A stretch of 5,506 bases of DNA, taken from NCBI GenBank assembly GCA_937927565.1, contig CALBDV010000338.1, positions 1 to 5,506 on the forward strand, in the 5' to 3' direction. Positions 1 through 5,506 of this stretch are shown one piece after another; within the stretch, counting starts at the first letter, position 1, and each line of letters begins with the position of its first letter. Made by a program: the position numbers and the translations under genes. The notes below the pieces were generated by a model. That model was not told where the DNA came from, ran no database searches, and saw only the letters and a program-made list of their open reading frames with translations. The DNA comes from an uncultured Holophagales bacterium. Its GTDB lineage: Bacteria; Acidobacteriota; Thermoanaerobaculia; UBA5066.

Positions 1-98
1 TAGGAAAGGGTACCCGGCACGCACACGTGAGGGGATCCGGGCAGCCACCATTGGCCCCGGATCTCGTGCGGCTGAAGCAGGCTAAGTCGAGTGCGCAT
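1..98 (-). CDS. ApeA-like anti-phage protein, N-terminal fragment (3' end outside window)
   Basis: An open frame starts at ATG 98-96 and stays open to the window edge, giving 32 full codons. The visible protein begins MRTRLSLLQPHEIRG and contains RGQWWLPG followed by VPGTLS. The pattern G-x-W-W-L-P, a short variable stretch, then V-x-G-T-L resembles, from memory, the start of the ApeA N-terminal domain. ApeA-type proteins pair that domain with a C-terminal HEPN RNase domain and act as single-gene anti-phage (abortive infection) systems. The HEPN part would lie outside the window, so the RNase role is inferred. The start lies 14 bases after the stop of the 67-aa gene on the same strand, which suggests one operon. 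Only a weak Shine-Dalgarno (AGG, four bases before ATG) is visible, so translational coupling is possible. The frame extends upstream without a stop to about 167 but shows no ATG or GTG there, so 98 is the best start. Confidence 0.6.
   Translation of the reverse strand, partial: MRTRLSLLQPHEIRGQWWLPGSPHVCVPGTLS
34..63 (-). repeat. Inverted repeat / potential hairpin inside the ApeA-like gene
   Basis: Eight bases at 34-41 (GATCCGGG) are perfectly complementary to 56-63 (CCCGGATC). Inside them 44-47 (GCCA) pairs with 52-55 (TGGC), leaving a four-base loop and a two-base bulge at 42-43. The structure starts about 36 bases into the ApeA-like coding sequence. No T-run follows it on the minus strand and the coding frame passes through it, so it is unlikely to be a terminator. 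It may be chance in GC-rich coding DNA or may affect translation of this gene. Confidence 0.5.
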
Positions 99-112
99 AT
101 GGCCTGTGTCGT

Positions 113-316
113 CTAACCGGTAACAGAAGCTGTAACAGAAGTCCGGAACCAGTACTCCGGCCGTGGATCAAGCGGCAGCGTCTCGTCCTTCTGCATTTCG
201 AATGCGCCGTCCACCCTTCGCCAGCGCGTGGCGTGGTGCTTGATGTAGGACGACAGGTTACCGGCCTCGAATTCGAGGACGACGAGACCCTTGAGCGAGG
301 AGAGGGTGAACTTCAT
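113..316 (-). CDS. Small hypothetical protein (67 aa) between the PLD-like and ApeA-like genes
   Basis: I do not recognise this protein. The start is ATG 316-314, because GAGGAG at 328-323 sits six bases before it; a TTG at 322-320 is in frame but directly abuts that site. The protein is soluble-looking, with no signal peptide or membrane segment. It starts MKFTLSSLKGLVVLEFEAG, which would suit a beta-strand hairpin. A basic patch follows (KHHATRWRR), then an acidic/proline stretch (DETLPLDPRPEYWF) and a short TSVTASVTG tail that comes from a 12-base duplication. It begins 15 bases after the stop of the PLD-like gene and ends 14 bases before the ApeA-like start, so it is probably translated from the same mRNA. 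It could be a partner or inhibitor of either neighbour, or a decayed remnant. The good ribosome site and tight spacing favour a real gene. Confidence 0.6.
   Translation of the reverse strand: MKFTLSSLKGLVVLEFEAGNLSSYIKHHATRWRRVDGAFEMQKDETLPLDPRPEYWFRTSVTASVTG
120..143. repeat. 12-bp tandem duplication at the 3' end of the small gene
   Basis: The 12-base unit GTAACAGAAGCT at 120-131 is followed directly by GTAACAGAAGTC at 132-143 (plus-strand reading); 10 of 12 positions match. The period is a multiple of three, so it adds four codons and produces the TSVT-ASVT tail of the 67-aa protein without breaking the frame. Confidence 0.7.
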
Positions 317-322
317 CTGCAA

Positions 323-328
323 CTCCTC
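323..328 (-). promoter_or_regulatory. Ribosome binding site of the 67-aa gene
   Basis: GAGGAG on the minus strand lies six bases before ATG 316-314. It fixes the start at that ATG rather than at the TTG two codons upstream. It sits in the short gap just after the PLD-like stop codon at 334-332. Confidence 0.7.
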
Positions 329-331
329 ATG

Positions 332-1285
332 CTAGTCCGTGCCCCAGATCTGCCCGAGCTGATATACGAGCGCCATGTCCTTCAGTTCGATCGAGGTCTT
401 CAGCCTGTTTAGCCGCTCGCCCATCGGGCCCAGTCTCTCGAGCAGCCTGCCGAGGCCTACGCGGCGGGAGCGCTTCTTCCTTTCGACGAATACCATCACA
501 CGGCTGCTATTTCTGACCCGATACCGCTGTACCCGCACGACACGGTAAGGGGCCTCCGCGTACACCTTTTCGCTGCTCTCCTCGACGATCTGGAGAACCC
601 GCTGCCCAACCCGCACCTTCCTGCCGAACCCTTCGGGCGTCCAGACAAAGTCGTCCACGACGTAGTGTCGGGTGTTCTTCAGCTTCTTCCGTGCGAGGGG
701 CTCCCCGGCATCTTGCTGGACGTAATCCTCGTCTATCCAGGCTCCCGTTTCGAGCTTCACCGCCCAGAGCACGGACTGGCCGGCACCCCGCATCGTCTGT
801 TGAGACCTTGGCCTTCCGGCCCCGAGGATCCTAGGCGGCACGTACATCTTCTCGAGCCGTTTCGCATACTGGGGGGTGACGACATCTCCCCTGAGCGAAC
901 GGACGAACGTCGCCGCAGCTGAAACGGCCCGCAGATCCGACGTCTCCACGACTGCCTCGAGGAGGTGCTCCTCCGACGTCGTCGAAACGTTCGTCGAGCC
1001 GATCACAGCCGTCTTCCCAAAGACGAATACCTTCGCGTGCAGGTTCGACTGGGCGTGAACTTCGACGCCCTTTCGGAGGAACTTCCCGATCTCGAACGGC
1101 GAGGTCTGACCGCTCTTCACCGTGGCTTCGTCGAGTCTGACGATAAGGAGATCGCCGGCCTGAAGCGGCACGCGGCGGATCGCTCCCTTCCCGAGGAATG
1201 GCACAGCCACCAGTCGCCGGCCCCTCATCCTGGCCAGGTCTCGGATCCGCGACCAGGAATCGTCCGAATGGAACTTCGTGGCCAT
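332..1285 (-). CDS. Phospholipase-D-like (single HKD) protein with unassigned C-terminal domain
   Basis: A 317-aa protein starting at ATG 1285-1283 behind a strong GGAGG site. Residues about 20-135 fit one half of a PLD-superfamily nuclease fold. A predicted strand runs through LIVRLDEA (47-54), and FLRKGVEVHAQSNLHAKVFVFG leads into the active-site half-motif. That motif is H83-x-K85 followed by GSTN at 96-99 and E106. The usual HKD aspartate position (90) is glycine, which is tolerated in some PLD-like nucleases. With one half-site the protein would have to dimerise, as Nuc/BfiI-type enzymes do. Residues about 165-270 are strand-rich and unassigned. They contain a W-rich entry (LWAV, AWIDEDY), then VRVGQRVLQI and YRVVRVQRYRV, loosely recalling PUA/EVE-type folds. 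The end is basic and helical (ERKKRSRR, LGRLLERLG). There are no membrane segments. It follows brxL by 74 bases on the same strand, so a role as a BREX-associated nuclease is inferred. Family membership is fairly sure; the substrate is unknown. Confidence 0.8.
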   Translation of the reverse strand: MATKFHSDDSWSRIRDLARMRGRRLVAVPFLGKGAIRRVPLQAGDLLIVRLDEATVKSGQTSPFEIGKFLRKGVEVHAQSNLHAKVFVFGKTAVIGSTNVSTTSEEHLLEAVVETSDLRAVSAAATFVRSLRGDVVTPQYAKRLEKMYVPPRILGAGRPRSQQTMRGAGQSVLWAVKLETGAWIDEDYVQQDAGEPLARKKLKNTRHYVVDDFVWTPEGFGRKVRVGQRVLQIVEESSEKVYAEAPYRVVRVQRYRVRNSSRVMVFVERKKRSRRVGLGRLLERLGPMGERLNRLKTSIELKDMALVYQLGQIWGTD

Positions 1286-1292
1286 CTCCCCA

Positions 1293-1297
1293 CCTCC
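1293..1297 (-). promoter_or_regulatory. Ribosome binding site of the PLD-like gene
   Basis: GGAGG on the minus strand lies seven bases before ATG 1285-1283, inside the purine-rich run GGAGGTGGGGAG. It is a near-ideal Shine-Dalgarno. It decides this start over an out-of-frame ATG at 1310-1308, and it shows the gene can be translated independently of brxL. Confidence 0.75.
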
Positions 1298-1317
1298 GAA
1301 CGCTGCTCATCGGCCCT

Positions 1318-1335
1318 GGCCGGGGCAGCCCGGCC
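1318..1335 (-). other. GC-only stem-loop in the brxL / PLD-like gene spacer
   Basis: GGCCGGG at 1318-1324 pairs perfectly with CCCGGCC at 1329-1335 around a four-base loop. It lies 24 bases after the brxL stop and about 20 bases before the ribosome binding site of the next gene. No T-run follows on the minus strand, so it is not a classical intrinsic terminator. It could stabilise the 3' end of a brxL message, partly attenuate read-through, or be chance in GC-rich DNA. Confidence 0.4.
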
Positions 1336-1359
1336 CGGCGTGAGCTCTCCCGGCCCCCT

Positions 1360-3411
1360 CTACGCCATCCCCAGAACCTTCATAGCCGCCGTCTTCGGAT
1401 CCCCATAGAACACCGGGTCGACGTGCTCCACGACATCCGCAGCAACCTCCAGGAAGCTCCGCTTGTTCTCGATCGGAACGAGCGCCCGGCGGGCGCCGTT
1501 ATCCATCCCCACCCGCAGCGGCTCGGCGAGCGAACGGGCGGCCTTGATGTTCCCCTGGACGCTCATGTCGCCGAGGACGAGGAGGGCCGGTGCCACCGAG
1601 GTCTGCCGCAGTGCCGAGCAGAAGGCGACGAAGACGGCGACGCCGATCTCCGCCTCGACCCGGTTCCCGATGAGGTCGATGACCTGGACGTGGAAGTCGG
1701 AGGTGTCGACGTCGCGGCCGACGCCGAGCTCGGTCTTCTTCGAGTTGAGGTAGGCGAAGGCCCGCTGGGCCGACTCCTTCATCTCGCCGGAGAGGCCGCC
1801 GGCCGTCTTCAGCTTGCCGGTTCCGGAGGCCACGGAGACCTCCACCCGGTAGAGGCCGACGATGCTCTGGTCCGAGACTCCGGCCGTGTAGACCGTCCCG
1901 GGGCCGGGCGGGTCGGTGGGGATCAGGTTCCGGCCACCCTGCTCGGGCACGCCGACGAACCTCTCGAGGCCGGTCTCGCGGTCGATGTAGCTGAACGACG
2001 TCTGGTGGTACTCGAAGGAGCCGAGCTTCTTCAGCTGCTCCTTCACCCGCCGGCGCATCTCGAGGGCCAGCTCGACGAGCTCGGCCATCTCCTCCCGGGT
2101 CGCCTCGCCGTGGGGGTGGATCAGCTTCATCAGGCCCGAGAAGGTCTTCTGGACGGCCTTGCGGTCGCGCTGGACGAGGTGGCTCCCGAAGGCGAAGTCG
2201 CGCTCGACGATCTCCGTGAAGTTCAGCTTCCGAAGCTCGCGCAGCGCCTCGGCCAGGTAGTCGACCACGAACCCGTAGTGGCTGCTGAAGAGCTCGGGCC
2301 GCATCTTCGGGATCTCCCAACCCGGCACGTACGCGTGGAGCCGGTCGAGGAAGGCCATCGTCCGGACGTTCTCCGGGAGCGGCTCGAAGAGGTGGCTCGA
2401 CTGGACGAGGACGTCCACCGGCCGGTTCGTGTTCCCGAAGAGGGCGAGGCTCGCTTCCCCGCTCGTCGCCTCCGACCCGCGCTGGAACTGCCCCGACTCG
2501 CAGTAGGTCTGGAGCATCGGGATCAGCTCCTTCGGCATGTTCTTCAGCTCGGCCACCTCGTCGAAGGCGACGACGTCCCAGAGCTGCACCAGCCCCTTCT
2601 GCTTGCCGGTGACGTAGCCGAAGAGGGTCGCGACGGTGGGTGAGCCGGTCAGGAGGGCCGCGTAGGGGGAGATCTCCTGGACGACGTAGCTCTTGCCGGT
2701 GCCGCGCGGCCCCAGCTCCACGAGGTTGAAGTTGTGCTCGCAGAGCGGGACGAGGCGGAGGAGGAAGAGGAGCTTCAGCCGGCGCGTCATCTCGGCCGGC
2801 TCGTACCCCATGCTCCGGAGGACGAGGTCGATCCACTCGTCCGTCGTGAACTCCCGCCGGAGGCGCCGGTACTCGTCGAGGTCGAACGTCGCGATCTGGA
2901 TCGGCGTCAGCCGCTCGATCCAGAACGGGTTCTTCCCCTTCCCTTCCTCGTCGTACTCGAACCGCATGTCGACCTGGGCCCAGATGCCCCCCATCAGGAG
3001 CCGCTCGTACTCCTTGACGTAGTGGTTCGGCACGTGGAGGAACTTGTTCCCGAAGTTCACCCCTTCGCCCCAGTAGTCCGAGTCGACGAGGCGGACCTTC
3101 ACCTTGTCGATGAACGAGTGCCGGCCGTTCTCCTTGACCCGGCTCTGGGCCTTCTGCCCCTCGTCGGGCCGGATGTAGTTGTTCGCCAGCGTGTCGTTGA
3201 CGACCTGGAGGCCCATCTGGATCGCCACCTCGTCCGACGAGGCGCAGTACTTGCCGAGCAGGAACTCGAGGACGAAGACCGGGACGTTCGTCCCGACCTT
3301 CACCTTCCGGACGAGGTCCTTCCGGACGACCTTCCCGCTGAAGAACCTGTTCGCCTTGTCGTCGAGGGCGTCCCGCGCGGGGACGGCCACGCCGGCCTGA
3401 TCGTTCGTCAT
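1360..3411 (-). CDS. brxL: BREX protein BrxL (AAA+ ATPase with Lon-like C-terminal domain)
   Basis: A complete 683-aa protein, the usual BrxL length. The N-terminal region (about 15-175) has family-typical motifs: FSGKVVRKDLV, VLEFLLGKYCA, NYIRPDE and GGIWAQV. The AAA+ core has Walker A GPRGTGKS at 234-241, Walker B VVAFDE at 280-285, a sensor-type GNTN at 326-329 and AFLDRLHAYVPGWEIPK at about 353-369. It is followed by VKEQLKKLGSFE and SVPEQGG-like family motifs. Residues about 510-683 match the Lon (S16) protease fold. Aligned by eye without gaps to the Lon region around the catalytic lysine, that lysine is A629, and the catalytic serine position appears to be E588, so peptidase activity is unlikely. 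BrxL proteins are known as ring-forming, DNA-binding ATPases needed for phage restriction in type 1 BREX. ATG 3411-3409 comes one base after the pglZ stop and has GGGAG six bases upstream, so translation is probably coupled to pglZ. Confidence 0.96.
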   Translation of the reverse strand: MTNDQAGVAVPARDALDDKANRFFSGKVVRKDLVRKVKVGTNVPVFVLEFLLGKYCASSDEVAIQMGLQVVNDTLANNYIRPDEGQKAQSRVKENGRHSFIDKVKVRLVDSDYWGEGVNFGNKFLHVPNHYVKEYERLLMGGIWAQVDMRFEYDEEGKGKNPFWIERLTPIQIATFDLDEYRRLRREFTTDEWIDLVLRSMGYEPAEMTRRLKLLFLLRLVPLCEHNFNLVELGPRGTGKSYVVQEISPYAALLTGSPTVATLFGYVTGKQKGLVQLWDVVAFDEVAELKNMPKELIPMLQTYCESGQFQRGSEATSGEASLALFGNTNRPVDVLVQSSHLFEPLPENVRTMAFLDRLHAYVPGWEIPKMRPELFSSHYGFVVDYLAEALRELRKLNFTEIVERDFAFGSHLVQRDRKAVQKTFSGLMKLIHPHGEATREEMAELVELALEMRRRVKEQLKKLGSFEYHQTSFSYIDRETGLERFVGVPEQGGRNLIPTDPPGPGTVYTAGVSDQSIVGLYRVEVSVASGTGKLKTAGGLSGEMKESAQRAFAYLNSKKTELGVGRDVDTSDFHVQVIDLIGNRVEAEIGVAVFVAFCSALRQTSVAPALLVLGDMSVQGNIKAARSLAEPLRVGMDNGARRALVPIENKRSFLEVAADVVEHVDPVFYGDPKTAAMKVLGMA

Positions 3412-3412
3412 C

Positions 3413-5506
3413 TCAGACTCCCAGCTTCACCGGGATGAGCCCCGGGGATCGATAGAGCTCGGCGTCGGTCGCCGGGTCGAGGAGGGTCAGGCGGACTTCC
3501 TTCACCGTGTCGTCCGTGAGGAGGAGGACGAAGGCCGCCGAGGAGTCTGGCGACAATGTGACCGTGCCCGCGTCACGGTCGACCTCGGCGGTCCCCTTGC
3601 TGGGAACGGCCCCGAACAGCTTCCCGACGCGCCGGCCTTCCGACACCCACGACACCCCGAACACCCCGCCGAGGAAGCTCGACACCGTGACCGTCATCAT
3701 CCGGTTCGTGATCGCGGTCGGGAGGCCGCTCACCTCGACGGCCGCCTGGGCCTGGGGCGCCGGCTCCGTTCCCGGCATCCGGACCGTCAGGACCGGGATC
3801 ACCATCTCCTGAAGCGACGTCCCACCGTGGTGGAAGGCGAGGTCGCCGCCGGCCTTCAGGACTCCTCCCCCTTCGGGAAAGACGAACTCGAGGTCCGAGG
3901 CGTAGCCGAGCGCCGAGGCGGGGATCCGGATCGTCCCGGCGGGAGTGGCGCCGCCCCGCCCGATCCAGCAGCGGCGGTGGAGGTCGACGGTCGCTCCTCC
4001 CGGAGCCTCGGTCTTCATCGACTCGTCCCGCGCCACCGGGAAGAAGACGTGCCCGTGGTCGGCCGTGACCACCGTCCTTCCGACTCCCGCCCCCGCCAGC
4101 CTGCGGATCGCACGGGCGAGGTTGTCGATGACGGTGTCCATGACCCGGCGGGCCTGGAACGTGAACCCCGACTCGCCCGCCTGGTCGATCTCCTGCGACC
4201 TCACGAGGACGACCGGCGCCCCCTCGAGCTTCTTCTTCAGCTTCCCCGCGGGAAGGCTCAGGAGCTCGTCGAGCGTGAGGTCGACGAGCTTCGGCACCCT
4301 CGCGATCGCGTGCTTCCGGCGCGCCGCCAGGTCGGGCAGAAACGACCCGTCGACGCGGACGCCGAGCTTCTCCCCTTCCTCGACGACGGCGAAGCTCCCC
4401 GAGGCCCCGGGCATGAGCGCCCCCATCCCCACCGGCGTGATGCTCGGGAGCGCGCAGAGGGCAGGCCGGAGGTCGACCTCGGCCCCCTTCGGCAGCCGCG
4501 AGGCCAGCTCCACGCCCATCTCGTACCGCATCGCGTCGACGAGGAGATAGGCCACCGGCTTCGGCTGGGGCGTCACGACGTCGGCGAAGACCCGTGTCTG
4601 GTGGAGCTTTCCGCCCACCGTGAAACCCGCGCCCCGAAGCGCCTTCGTGAACCCCAGCGCCATCTCGTGCTGGGCGTCCTCGTAGGCTCGCCTCACGACC
4701 CCGAGAGCCCGCTCGTCCGGGTCCTCGTCGAGGCTCGTCATCAGCGATTCGAGGCGCCGCTGGAGGAGGTCCAGCCGGTGCCAGCCCCCCTCTCGCACGT
4801 AGCCGTCCATCCACGCTTCCGGGGACGGCCCCGCGGCCGGCAGGGCCGCCCGCACCGCACGCGCCTCCCGCCCCAGCTCGGCCATCAGGTGGCAGGCCTC
4901 CCAGTGGGCCTTCCGCACCACGTCGCGATCGAGCCAGAAGCTCCGCTCCCGCTCGGCCACGATGGCCAGCGCCTCGTCGAAACGCCCCGAGACGATGAGC
5001 TCGCCGCAGTACGAGAGGAGCGCCCGCTCCTCGAACCGGAACGTGTCGATCGACCCGAGCGCCTCCGCGGGGACCTTCGCCCCGGCGAGGCCCAGGAGCG
5101 ACTCGACCCTGTCGGCGAGCGCCACGTAGCCCTCGGCCTGCCGCTCCCGGAGGAGCTGCGCCATTGCCCGAACGGCTTCCTCGTCCCCCTTCGACGGCGG
5201 AACCGGAACTGCCTGGAGAGACGCCGGCGGCTCGCACCGAAGGTCCAGCCGGAACTCCCCGGCCAGGACGTAGCGGGCGACGATGGCCCTCAGCTTCGTC
5301 GGGTCCGCGTCGGCCGGGACCTCGAGCCCGAGGCGGGCCTTCACGAGCTTCGCGAGCTCCGGCACGGCCCCCTTCTCGACGATCTCGGCGTCCCGCGCGT
5401 CGCTCATGAGCCACGAAGCCAGGATGGCCTCGCTCCCCAGCGTCCCGTGGAAGACGACCTTCAGGAGCGACGGCGGCTCCGCCCCGCTCTCCGAGGCGGC
5501 CCGGGC
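3413..5506 (-). CDS. pglZ: BREX phosphatase-fold protein PglZ, 5' end outside window
   Basis: The frame is open from the window edge to TGA 3415-3413, giving 697 visible residues. The ATG at 5407-5405 is internal: 33 in-frame codons precede it without a stop, and their translation (LLKVVFHGTLGSEAILASW) runs smoothly into the next helix. Counting from that internal Met, the PglZ/alkaline-phosphatase-superfamily domain spans about 285-540. Its motifs in order are LLVDAMRYEMG (288-298, metal-site Asp291), PSITPVGMGALMPG (321-334, likely nucleophile region), SQEIDQAGE (404-412, Asp408), TADHGH (448-453, Asp450/His451) and HHGGTSLQEMVIPVL (526-540). Residues before 285 are helical, and about 545-664 look like a beta-sandwich tail. 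PglZ is a core BREX protein required for phage exclusion; the reaction it performs in the complex is not established. It has no signal peptide in view and should be cytoplasmic. It is one base from brxL, an order seen in type 1 and type 4 BREX. Confidence 0.95.
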   Translation of the reverse strand, partial: ARAASESGAEPPSLLKVVFHGTLGSEAILASWLMSDARDAEIVEKGAVPELAKLVKARLGLEVPADADPTKLRAIVARYVLAGEFRLDLRCEPPASLQAVPVPPSKGDEEAVRAMAQLLRERQAEGYVALADRVESLLGLAGAKVPAEALGSIDTFRFEERALLSYCGELIVSGRFDEALAIVAERERSFWLDRDVVRKAHWEACHLMAELGREARAVRAALPAAGPSPEAWMDGYVREGGWHRLDLLQRRLESLMTSLDEDPDERALGVVRRAYEDAQHEMALGFTKALRGAGFTVGGKLHQTRVFADVVTPQPKPVAYLLVDAMRYEMGVELASRLPKGAEVDLRPALCALPSITPVGMGALMPGASGSFAVVEEGEKLGVRVDGSFLPDLAARRKHAIARVPKLVDLTLDELLSLPAGKLKKKLEGAPVVLVRSQEIDQAGESGFTFQARRVMDTVIDNLARAIRRLAGAGVGRTVVTADHGHVFFPVARDESMKTEAPGGATVDLHRRCWIGRGGATPAGTIRIPASALGYASDLEFVFPEGGGVLKAGGDLAFHHGGTSLQEMVIPVLTVRMPGTEPAPQAQAAVEVSGLPTAITNRMMTVTVSSFLGGVFGVSWVSEGRRVGKLFGAVPSKGTAEVDRDAGTVTLSPDSSAAFVLLLTDDTVKEVRLTLLDPATDAELYRSPGLIPVKLGV
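3418..3422 (-). promoter_or_regulatory. Ribosome binding site of brxL, inside the pglZ 3' end
   Basis: GGGAG on the minus strand overlaps the last codons of pglZ and lies six bases before the brxL ATG at 3411-3409. The pglZ stop codon falls in the spacer between this site and the brxL start, an arrangement typical of stop-restart translational coupling. Confidence 0.65.

Noticed and set aside
34..63. Rho-independent terminator ending the operon
   Set aside because: No T-run follows on the minus strand, and a protein-like open frame with the WWLP pattern passes straight through the hairpin.
113..316. Calling the 67-aa protein an antitoxin of a toxin-antitoxin pair
   Set aside because: Only its size and position suggest this; no DNA-binding or known antitoxin motif is visible.
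314..322. TTG 322-320 as start of the small gene
   Set aside because: It directly abuts the GAGGAG site with no spacer, whereas ATG 316 has a six-base spacer.
831..1310. Alternative gene starting at ATG 1310 in another frame over the PLD-like gene
   Set aside because: The Shine-Dalgarno at 1297-1293 serves ATG 1285, and the 159-codon alternative is Arg/Gly-rich without motifs.
1198..2643. Long plus-strand open frame (481 codons) opposite brxL
   Set aside because: Its translation is a low-complexity run of Leu, Glu, Val, Asp and Arg with no domain, as expected from the antisense of a high-GC gene. The opposite strand encodes a clear BrxL.
1499..2836. 445-codon minus-strand frame overlapping brxL
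   Set aside because: It is an Arg/Pro/Gly-rich shadow in another frame; the Walker motifs and Lon-like region are in the brxL frame.
3573..5414. 613-codon minus-strand frame overlapping pglZ
   Set aside because: It is almost entirely Arg, Gly, Ala and Pro, a frame-shifted shadow of pglZ, whose own frame carries all the conserved motifs.
1360..5506. Assigning a specific BREX type (1 or 4)
   Set aside because: Both types end in pglZ and brxL, and the typing genes brxC, pglX, brxP, brxA and brxB are outside the window.

Overview
The window is a gene-dense stretch of phage-defence DNA in which every supported gene reads on the minus strand, so transcription runs from high to low coordinates. 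G+C is high. Sampled 60-base lines counted by hand give 46/60 in pglZ, 41/60 in brxL, 32/60 in the phospholipase-D-like gene and 34/60 in the small gene after it. With strong Shine-Dalgarno sites and GC-ending codons, this fits a high-GC Gram-negative soil or sediment bacterium such as a myxobacterium/deltaproteobacterium or acidobacterium. The sequence alone does not settle the taxon.

Layout in transcription order: (1) 5506-3413, most of a pglZ gene of the alkaline phosphatase superfamily. Its reading frame runs off the window edge, so its true start lies outside. (2) 3411-1360, a complete 683-aa brxL gene (AAA+ ATPase with a Lon-like C-terminal domain), starting one base after the pglZ stop. 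(3) A 74-base spacer with a GC-rich stem-loop and a strong ribosome binding site. (4) 1285-332, a 317-aa protein with one phospholipase-D/HKD-type half-site and an unassigned C-terminal half. (5) 316-113, a 67-aa protein of unknown function. (6) 98-1, the first 32 codons of a gene whose start resembles the ApeA N-terminal domain of HEPN-RNase anti-phage proteins; the rest lies outside the window.

The pglZ-brxL pair is the distal end of a BREX (bacteriophage exclusion) operon of the kinds that end in these two genes (types 1 and 4). The typing genes (brxC, pglX, brxP, brxA/brxB) are not in the window. PglZ and BrxL would act with those missing partners in self/non-self discrimination and phage arrest. 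The three downstream genes are tightly packed, lower in G+C, and look like accessory cargo: a probable nuclease, an unknown small protein and a probable abortive-infection RNase. The most interesting idea here is that these three form an extra defence layer added to, or co-expressed with, BREX. No stretch over 300 bases lacks a gene, and no promoter, RNA gene, CRISPR array or insertion sequence was recognised.
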